NCBI RefSeq assembly: GCF_900090045.1
Contig: NW_021638289.1
Span: forward strand, 1-45,685
DNA from: Plasmodium malariae
Lineage: Eukaryota; Apicomplexa; Aconoidasida; Haemosporida; Plasmodiidae
Reading direction: 5' to 3'
Length of the DNA stretch: 45,685 nucleotides
Below, in pieces: positions 38,201 through 45,685 of the stretch. The translations under genes and the position numbers were made by a program. Each line of letters starts with the position of its first letter. Position 1 is the stretch's first letter. Below the pieces are notes generated by a model, which did not search any database, had not been told where the DNA came from, and saw nothing but the letters and a program-made list of their open reading frames with translations.

Positions 38201-40741
38201 GCGTGTTTAACTGTTCTAGTGAATAATTTATAATAATCGAGATTCATTATAGTTGAATAGATTCACTTAATATAATAAGAAATTTTAAGAATGATCCAAT
38301 TATGCACTTAATAATATAATTCTTATGAATTCTTCACTAATTTATAAAATTTTGTACTTAAATAAAAATATTAGATATTTTCTGTATCACACATCCATTT
38401 ATATAATTACTATATAAACGTTCATATTTTTAGGTTGTATGTTAAGAGTGTATTTATTATTTTTAGTATAAAATTTTTTTAGACCCAGTAGAACATATAA
38501 TTATTATGTAAAATTATAAAATAGTAAACATTTCAAATATTTTTATTTTGTATAAAAGAAAAAATATAAGCTACTCTTTGTGAATTATGATGAAATCTTA
38601 TAAACCGTGGATTAACTTCTATAATTATTGAACATTCAAAAAAGATATCATGTTTTTTGTAGACATTGTATTATATATCTTGCACAGGAATGTAAATAAT
38701 ATAATTAAATTTCATGTTATTATATATTTAACTTATTTAATTTGTATGCATTAAATATTAATTATATTATTTATTAAATGTAAAAAATACATAATACGAA
38801 AATTACACTAACTTTATTGAGTAATATATATATATAACCGAGCAATTTATCCATGATATATAAACTAAATAAGGAGGAAAATTAATATTTTACAAGGAAA
38901 TTAAACTATTAATTCATTATTTTCTAACTTAAGAGAGGTATAAATAATTGTGAAAAATAATGATATATTTTCCAAGAAGACCCAAAAAAAAGTTTAAAAA
39001 TCACCAGTATTTCTAGAAAAGAAAATCGTATTTTTAAATAATTGCTTGGAAGGATATAATTATGTGGTATCCTTATTTTTCGAAAATTATTTTATAATAT
39101 ATAGACATGGATTATTACATATTTTTAAAATCGGTAAAATTATATTATATAAAGAAACATTAAATAAAATTAAAAAAATGGGACAATAAAATTTGAGAAA
39201 AACCTAAAAGAGACTAAATAAAAGAATTATTAAGTGTTGTTACTATAATAATATATACATTAAAGGAATAAATATATAATAACTTTAATTTTTATAATTT
39301 AAAAATGGCGTTTTAAATTTAGGAAATTTTTTTTCTATTTCAATTTTCAACTTATTAACTTGCAGGCTAAGACTTTTTAATAAGAACAATATAAAATTAT
39401 ATATAAGATTATTACAATAAATTTTTACGATTATGATATTTTTATAAATATAATCCTCACTTTATCTTTTAAAAAAAATAAATTATTTGGAAAAAATATG
39501 TTTCTTCCGTTAAAAGTATTTTTAATAAAATGTTATTTTTTATATATTTATAAAGATTTATTATGATTTACCGTTAAAATACATTACAAGCATTGAGTAT
39601 TTTTAAATGAATAAAAACAAAATAATAAATTTATTTGAAAATCATACATAGAAAAATTATTATACCATACTTTTTAGTAAATTATACTGTTGTACTTAAT
39701 GATTCGTTACAAATCATTTTTATTCTGTATATTATTTGTAAATTTATTTCATATATATTTCCAAATTAATCAAATTATTTGTACTATGTCAATGCTTATT
39801 ATATCTTTAATCTCCTTTCTTTCTTCTTTTTTTTTTTTTTTTTCGATTATATTAATATTCCTTCTAAATGTTTACAATTAATTAAAAATAATTAAGTAGT
39901 TAGATATAAATACTTTTCACTTAGAAATAATGATTTATATTTATTTTAATTAAATCTATAACTTTCAAAACTTTTCGAAAAAACAGGAAAATTAGAACTT
40001 ATTTAACTTTATATATTTTTTCAGAAATTAGGTATTTCCATATATTCTCGATTCTATAAGCAAGGACTATAATATAAAAGATCGTACTTCCTTTATGCAT
40101 AAATTTATTATGCTGATATATTAACATTTTACAAAATATTATGTAAAATATAGTTATCCTTATTTATTATTACTGTTTTTGTGTTGTTATAATTAATATT
40201 TTTTTACAAATAATTTCTTTAAAAACATCATGTTAATAAAATTATAATTTTTAATGACAAGATATTCATAACATTACTTATTGGTTTTAGGGTATGAAAT
40301 AATGTATTTTATATGTATACTATACGATCTATATGGTATATAAATTCCGTATTTCCTTATAATATGGAAATATTATTTTTTTCATAATATATTCTGAATG
40401 AAATTAATAATAAAAATCATTTAGTTAAACTACTCTGCTAAATCATTAAAATATATATTTTGAATATTTTTATATAAATTAAAATTATTTTATTTAGATG
40501 AAAGTTATTTTTTTTAATAAGCACTATAAAGTTAAAATATTTATAATACCTTTTTAATATTATTTTTGTATATCGATGTTATAAAATACTCTATATTTAT
40601 ATAAATTTTATTAAGTAGATACAAAAAAGAAAAAAAAATTGGAATTAAATAACTAATATAATGTCCTTTGCCTTTAAGAGGTTATAGTATAACTATTTAT
40701 ATATTTTTACTAAATATTTTAAAATATTTAAAGAACAGAAC
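34627..40741. other. Long AT-rich spacer between divergent STP1 and type A gene
   Basis: About 6.1 kb without a supported gene, between divergently transcribed neighbours. It parallels 16465-22045 in many blocks at near-constant offset (see that entry). A TA-run lies at ~35069-35082. A 91-codon plus-strand open frame at 37387-37662 and a 63-codon one at 39690-39881 are Ile/Leu/Phe/Tyr-rich with no splice or export features; I regard them as chance in A/T-rich DNA. The fam-l/fam-m upstream block lies at ~40318-40350. Confidence 0.5.
35186..35218. repeat. ATTTT pentanucleotide microsatellite
   Basis: Five or more consecutive ATTTT units followed by a T-extended unit, in non-coding DNA about 560 nt upstream of STP1. 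Simple slippage repeat. Confidence 0.8.
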
Positions 40742-41679
40742 ATGAAAAAAAGCATTATGATTTTCTCATTTATTAAAATTGTTGTACTTATCTTCTTAAC
40801 GTGGATACCGCATCTAAGTAATCATGTGGTATGATAAAATTATTTAAGAATATTTTTGTTATTTATATTTTTCATTTTATATTTTTATGAATACTGTTTT
40901 CATCATTATATTATTTATTCATTAAATAACTATTATTTATTTTGGATTTTTAGATTACGTCTAACAAATACCTAGGCAAAAAGTACACGCTTGCTATAAA
41001 ATTAGACGACAGAATATATCGATTACTAGCAAAATATAAAAAGGATAAGGATTCAAAAGTTGTAATGTTAAGAGATGATATATCAAATAATGGAATGGAC
41101 AAAAAAAAGGATATATCTAATACTGAAAAGGAGTGCACAGAAAAAAAAAAAGAATTATATAGAGGTTCATTAAATAATTATGATGGACACAAACAAGATA
41201 TGAACAATAAATATTCTAAATTTGTGACAAAAAAATACAGTCATCTTGAAAAAAAAATATTCAAAGAACTGGATTTTGTAGATTTTCTTAAAAGGAACAA
41301 GAATATTAGTGATAAGACTTACAAAAAAATAATGCGTAAAAAATTCTCATTACGATTAGGATCACCCTTATTATCGTTTTTGTTGTTATCAACTCTACTC
41401 CTAGTAGATATATCTCTGTGTTTTTCATCTGGAAAAAAAGGATTTTGGGAATTATCAGGATTGAAGACGACTTTAAAAACCTGGGAGACAAAGTTGGAGC
41501 CATATTTTAAATGGTTATTGACTGGTGCAGATGCATCTAAAGAAGTATTAGGACAATTATTTAATATTGTATTATATGTTATACCTTTTTTAATATTAGG
41601 TGTTACACTTATATCGTACGTTTTTTATTACCATAAAAAAGCTAAAAAATATGAAAAAATTAAGTTCAGTAAAAAGTGA
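40742..41679 (+). CDS. fam-l/fam-m family protein (type A), intact, telomere-proximal
   Basis: The last gene before the telomere, about 3.9 kb from it. Exon 1 40742-40828 (29 codons, MKKSIMIFSFIKIVVLIFLT signal peptide), intron 40829-40953 (GTATGA...GATTTTTAG), exon 2 40954-41679; 270 aa, open throughout. Order: signal peptide 1-29; IKLDDRIYRLLAKYKKDKD (about 42-60, family export-region core); Lys/Asn-rich linker with KKKDISN; type A signature YSHLEKKIFKELDFVDFLKR and NKNISDKTYKKI; membrane segment 1 about 160-185 (SPLLSFLLLSTLLLVDISL); Trp/Gly loop (GKKGFWELSG); membrane segment 2 about 231-255 (VLYVIPFLILGVTLISYV); tail FYYHKKAKKYEKIKFSKK. The loop is shorter than in the copy at 25495. It reads toward the telomere like its paralogs but has no same-strand partner in the window. 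Predicted exported membrane protein of unproven function; family letter uncertain. Confidence 0.9.
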
Positions 41680-44600
41680 AATGAATAATAAGGAATTTAT
41701 TTTTTTAAGGTAACATATATTTTAATATGATGTAATATTTACAATGTCATTAGTTATGTGTATAATAAACATATAGTTAATTGCTGAAAATTTATGGAAG
41801 CAATTACATATTAGTGCATTTTATAACTCCAAAAAAATAGAAATTTATGTTCTTAGTTTTTTTATGAATTTAAAAGTTTTCAGTTTTTATAACTTGTGTT
41901 TTAAATTATTATATTGTGTAATTATATATTACTGTATAATACATATATTTGTGTTTTAAAATAGAATTCTATGAAAAGTATATATTTGTGCTTTAGAAAG
42001 CATACATAACAGTAGAATTAACATAATTTTAATAGAGTATTTTTGTTTATTTTTATTTAAACTAATATAAACTACGCTTACTATTTTTTTTTTTCTTAGA
42101 AGAAAATTACTATTTGTTTAAGTAATTAGAAAAATAACCTATTAGTTCTAATTTAATAATAAATGTTCCTTGTTGTGCATATAATGAAAGGGAGTAATCT
42201 ATTCTGTCACAAGAACAATAAAATATATATTTTTTTTAGCTTAGTAAAGAACATAAACTTTATTTTTTAAAGCAACTTTTATTTGAAATTTCTTATAAAA
42301 GATATTTATTGTAAATTTTTTGTTTTTATCAGATATGTAGTCTTCTTTGCATGATGTAAATATCAAGGTATAAATATATAATATAGTATTTTTTTTAAAT
42401 ATGGATTAATTAAAATGATATAATAAGATGATCATACAAGATATTTCAATTTGAATGAAATAACAAACTTTCATAATACTTTTATTGTAATTAATTGTGA
42501 AATTATTTCAATTTTTTAAAAATTACTTAAATACATATTATATTGAAAATTTATAAAAAAAAATTCTCTCATTGCCTATGTATATGTAAAAATTACATTA
42601 TAATAAGTTAATATAATGTATGAAATGTAAAAATATATCCGCTTATAATATATTGAAATTTTTTGTTTTTCTTTTTCATAATAGTAACTTTCTAGAAATA
42701 TGTTATATATATCTATAAAAAGTTAAATAATCATTAAAGGAAATAAAAATAAATATATATTTATTATTACAATATAATAATGTGTACGAATTTGTTTATA
42801 TATATTTTCTATTCTTTATGTCTATAAGTATATTTATGAGAGAACTAATATTATTTTAAGAACACACAATTATTATATAGTTTTTATTGATCATTAATAA
42901 CCTTTTCATATTTATAACGCTCATAATTAAAATAAAAAAAAAGTAAAAAAAGATGAATTCTTTTTATATGTAGATAATTAATAATAGTTAACATTGTTCT
43001 TATTTGTTGGAAAATTTTTTTATAATATCTATTTAAAAAATCATTCTATGTTTTTTTTACAATATTTAATTGAATAAGTGTAGTGTATAATATTTACAAC
43101 GTAAAAGTTTTTAGAAAAATTTGTAATGATTTAATTAAATTTAATAAATTTGATTCCCTGATGGTTAAAATAAAATAATAATGTAAAATTAATATATATT
43201 ATACTTATCCGACATACATGTTAAAAAATTATTATTTAGTCAATTAACATAACTATATATTTTTCGTTGTAAAAGAATATGCCAATTCCACTCAAAATGA
43301 AGCTACAATATATGGACAATTTTACATGGTAAAAATAAAAGCACTGATAATAAGAATATTGATAAAAGAATTAATTATTTTTAACATTTATTTATATATT
43401 ATTTTTTTTTTCTTTTGTTAATATGCGTTATATCTGTATTTAATTAAAATGTTTTTTTCTATTTATATAAAATTTATGTATGGAATAATTACATTATATT
43501 AATATATAATTCTTTTTATGGTACGCATGCTCACTTTTCAATTAAAATATAAAAAAAGAATAAATTATTTTTCTTCTTAATTTATTTGCTTTAAGACATT
43601 AATAATTTCCGAAGGAAATTTATTTTTGATGATATGATAGGAAAATTTTCCTCTTTATCTATTTTTATTTGTGCACTGCGAATTATATTTTAATAATTAA
43701 TGTGTACGTTTTTTCTGAAAAATATTCTTAATATACTTTTTTTTTTTATGTTATTTCTACGTAATGAGATTATGAAAGGTGTAATATATTATGGACGTCA
43801 AAAATATAAATTATATGTAATATATTTACTTTACGTTTATGCACTATTAAGAATTATATTGTATGTATGTTAATATAATTATATTTCAAAATTGAATTTA
43901 TGTTGACTTTATAAAAATATAAAACATGAGTAATAAGTCTAAGAGTGAAAAAGAAATTAAGATGATACTATAAAATTATTCTAATATTAAATTTTTATAT
44001 ACGTATCTGTATGGTTATTGAATAATAATTTTTGCATGCTTATCTGTAGGATTGATGTACTTCCAATTTTATGGATGTTTTGCCTCTTAAATAATCTTTG
44101 GATTTTAATATTTACATCGATTTTTCGGATTCTGCTTTTTATTATATTTAAAATGATATTAAAAGTATCCCCGAAAAATGAAAATCATAATTATAAGTAG
44201 AACAATTTAATATATAGCTGTAATGCAAAATATTAATTTCAGTGAGGTAATCAAAATATTCCTAGCATTTATTGCTATTCAAAAAAATACCAAAATCTAA
44301 TATATTATAATTTGTAAAATTAGCGTGCTTACAATTCTGTACTATTTTTTCGTTCAATTTTTTTAAGTTTTTAGAAATATAATTACATGTATAATCATGT
44401 ACGTTGGATGTATCACTAATATTAAAAGAAAAATCCGTAAGTTTATTAATAATGTTATAGATACACTAATGTCGTTATTCTGCTATAAATAAATTCTTTA
44501 ATTTACAATATATCCATTATTTGTTATGAAAGCTATAATTATTACAACTTCTTACAGTTATATTCTATATATTCACTTCATATCTATTGTAATTTTCATT

Positions 44601-45600
44601 AGATATTTGCATGATGCATTTTTTCAAGAGGATTTTGACAATAACAATGAATAAGTATTTTAAAATTAATCTTTTTCGTTCAAAAGTACATGCAATTATT
44701 CTTACTTATCATATGGAGAACTCTTATTTTAAATTATCTTTTGAAAATTTAGAAGTAAATTTTTAGTAAACAATTTAAAACGCTTTTAAAAAAAATTTTT
44801 TTTTTCTTATATTTAATAAGAAATATTTTATTTAAATAATAGATAAATAATAATTATTTTTGAAATATAAAGGAAAATTTATTTAATTTCTTATTTTAAA
44901 AAACTTCTATACGCTCTAGTAATAACATAAAAATTTTAAATTAAGTATATTACTATTTTATATAAATATAAAATTCAGATAATCCATAGATATATTAGAA
45001 AATTTTTTTATCTTATTCAAAAAAATTTCATGAATATCAATTATTAATAATTGTTTTCTAATTATGGTTCATTATTAAATCATAAAAGAACTATAAATAA
45101 CTTATGAGTCAGAAATTTATGTATTTTAAAAAATATGATAAAACTCGAAATACTAAATTATATAAAATATTTGTAATCATTTAACATATTATCATTTTAC
45201 AAAATTTAAATTTGTGATATTGCAATAAATTCCACTAATAATATAAAATAAAACTTTTATTTAATTTACTTAAATATAAGCTATTGCGTTAAAAACAATT
45301 TCGATTTAATAACTATATATAAAATTTTAAAATACTGTTTATATTTATGAACTGTTACTTATAAAATTAATATACCTTTTATATTTATGAATAATAGTGT
45401 GGCATTTATATATTAAAAAGGTGTTAACATTTCTATTATTATCCCAATATTTTCTTTTTCTGTTAAGAAATCTACCATTTTTATCGATACAAATTATTCA
45501 TATTAATAATTTGTATTAGTGAAAGGAAATAATATAGACTAGTAAATATGACATAAAATAAATAAATTATATTTGAATACATATTAAACATAGATTAGGT
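41680..45600. other. Telomere-proximal non-coding spacer
   Basis: No gene and no long tandem-repeat array. The conserved 3' element is at 41857-41882 and the type A 3' flank block (CATAATAGTAACTTTCTAGA) at ~42676. T-tract DNA at ~43400-43440 (CTTTTGTTAATATGCG) resembles ~36405-36425, suggesting a further copy of the spacer seen left of 40742. A 60-codon plus-strand open frame at 44018-44200 has no supporting features. Confidence 0.5.
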
Positions 45601-45685
45601 TTTCAGGGTTTAGGGTTTAGGGTTTAGGGTTCAGGGTTTAGGGTTTAGGGTTCAGGGTTTAGGGTTTCAGGGTTTAGGGTTTAGG
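45601..45685 (+). repeat. Telomere repeat array (chromosome end)
   Basis: About twelve units of the Plasmodium telomere heptamer, TTTAGGG and TTCAGGG intermixed, with 8-base variants TTTCAGGG at the inner edge and near 45667. The G-rich strand runs 5'->3' to the right, so the chromosome terminus is to the right and the window stops inside the array. A degenerate TTAGGTT just before 45601 may be a decayed first unit. Confidence 0.97.

Noticed and set aside
1..45685. Possible var, rif/stevor, tRNA, rRNA, CRISPR or transposon content
   Set aside because: No DBL/CIDR, RIFIN or STEVOR motifs, no tRNA-like cloverleaf or rRNA-like GC-rich block, no spaced direct repeats, no transposase or reverse transcriptase motif seen on either strand.

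Overview
The window is the subtelomeric end of a malaria-parasite (Plasmodium) chromosome, most likely P. malariae. It ends on the right in Plasmodium telomere heptamers of the TTTAGGG/TTCAGGG type, so bases 45601-45685 run into a chromosome tip. The DNA is extremely AT-rich, with many poly-A/T and TA tracts. Genes have a tiny first exon, usually coding a signal peptide, and AT-rich introns of about 70-140 nt. Gene content is purely subtelomeric multigene family: a PIR gene, an STP1 gene, a PEXEL-like exported protein and five two-exon genes with a signal peptide and two membrane segments, of the fam-l/fam-m type. To my knowledge fam-l and fam-m are characteristic of P. malariae and its close relatives, which is the main ground for the species call. 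No housekeeping gene, tRNA or rRNA was seen.

Layout, left (centromere side) to right (telomere): 1-2450, non-coding, its first ~1 kb resembling the 5' flank of the PIR gene further right; 2451-3422 (+), fam-l/fam-m type A, two frameshifts; 6765-7652 (+), type B, two frameshifts; 9950-10069 (-), faint relic exon; 10416-11547 (-), PIR with a frameshifted tail exon; 12940-13068 (-), second relic exon; 15597-16464 (-), exported protein, intact; 22046-22970 (+), type B, intact; 25495-26500 (+), type A, intact; about 28260-30340, a non-coding island that is less AT-rich than its surroundings and holds a perfect 12-bp stem; 32127-34626 (-), STP1 with one frameshift in an A-run; 40742-41679 (+), type A, intact; 41680-45600, subtelomeric spacer; then the telomere.

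All five fam-l/fam-m genes read toward the telomere and four sit in two A/B doublets. PIR, STP1 and the exported protein read away from it. The first group has conserved 5' flanks (a block ~350-420 nt before the ATG, and weaker similarity for kilobases) and a conserved 3' block ~170-180 nt after the stop, so duplication seems to have copied gene plus flanks. None of these genes form an operon. They are independent members of families that work at the surface of, or inside, the infected red cell.

I could not settle which of the two families carries the letter 'l' and which 'm' from memory. I call them type A (EKKIFKELD motif) and type B (KKWIKKKDY motif). Exon boundaries are read by eye from GT/AG sites, frame and agreement among paralogs. 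Statements of homology come from visual comparison, not from an alignment program.
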